A DNA stretch of 64,000 bases from Macrostomum hystrix (taxonomy: Eukaryota; Platyhelminthes; Macrostomidae). Position numbers and translations under genes: made by a program. The notes beneath the pieces were generated by a model. That model did no database searches, had not been told where the DNA came from, and saw only the letters and a program-made list of their open reading frames with translations. The DNA lies in assembly GCA_950097015.1 (NCBI GenBank), contig CATNEN010000010.1:1256501-1320500 (forward strand), written 5' to 3'. Below are positions 63,916-64,000 of this stretch, one piece after another. Positions within the stretch are counted from its first letter, which is position 1; each line of letters begins with the position of its first letter.

Positions 63916-64000
63916 TCCCTCAAGGGTATTGTGTCGCTTCTGCTTCAAAAGGCAGAAAATTAAAATATGCACACAATGCAAGTAGAGATTAGTAAGCAAA

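Larger units (their letters stand above)
61550..64000 (-). other. Cav2 upstream intron (to window edge)
   Basis: No IS1-S3 exons were found. A GC-rich stretch at about 62.93-63.37 kb has open frames on both strands but no splice or homology support. Contains an 11-bp repeat at 62845-62892 and the 12-bp array at 63626-63915. Confidence 0.6.

Noticed and set aside
63552-63992. Frames of SVTLSVTL and ECDGECDG repeats
   Set aside because: 12-bp satellite.

Overview
The window is eukaryotic nuclear DNA from a bilaterian invertebrate. It has many small exons, GT-AG introns (plus at least three GC-AG introns), tRNA-derived SINEs and tandem arrays in many introns and intergenic gaps. The neuronal gene products are animal-specific. 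The calcium channel has the short II-III linker of invertebrate Cav2 channels, and two gene neighbours are tightly packed on one strand. This fits a lophotrochozoan or free-living flatworm, but the species is an inference from style, not something read directly.

Layout. (1) 0.2-6.3 kb, + strand: a four-exon hypothetical gene (301 aa; exon phases close exactly) and a second multi-exon gene. The second appears to encode a glycosylated single-pass membrane protein with a cytoplasmic alpha/beta domain, and a foldback DNA element sits in its last intron. (2) 6.3-9.4 kb: no convincing gene; three minisatellites and an old SINE. (3) 9.4-11.2 kb, - strand: a two-exon FKBP6/Shutdown-like FKBP-TPR gene lies about 120 bp downstream of a small unrecognised gene, possibly an operon-like pair. 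(4) 12.6-29.9 kb, - strand: a SNAP-25 gene with two alternative first coding exons and two interchangeable 49-nt exons; its introns carry several satellites, including a 2.6-kb 30-bp array with a 1,141-bp higher-order duplication. (5) 33.7-61.5 kb, - strand, continuing beyond the right edge: a Cav2-type voltage-gated calcium channel alpha1 gene from domain I S4 to the C-terminal WC motif. It has three duplicated-exon pairs: domain II S3-S4, domain II pore/S6 and domain IV S2. The IS1-S3 exons are not in the window.

How the genes relate. Cav2 and SNAP-25 act in the same presynaptic release machinery. Here they are same-strand neighbours, and both carry tandemly duplicated exons whose phases mostly force either/or splicing. 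Up to 2x2x2 channel forms and 2x2 SNARE forms could be made. This isoform system is the most interesting content of the window. The FKBP6-like gene is expected to belong to the germline piRNA pathway and has no evident link to its neighbours. Exon coordinates were set by hand from splice consensus, homology and phase agreement; transcript evidence was not available.
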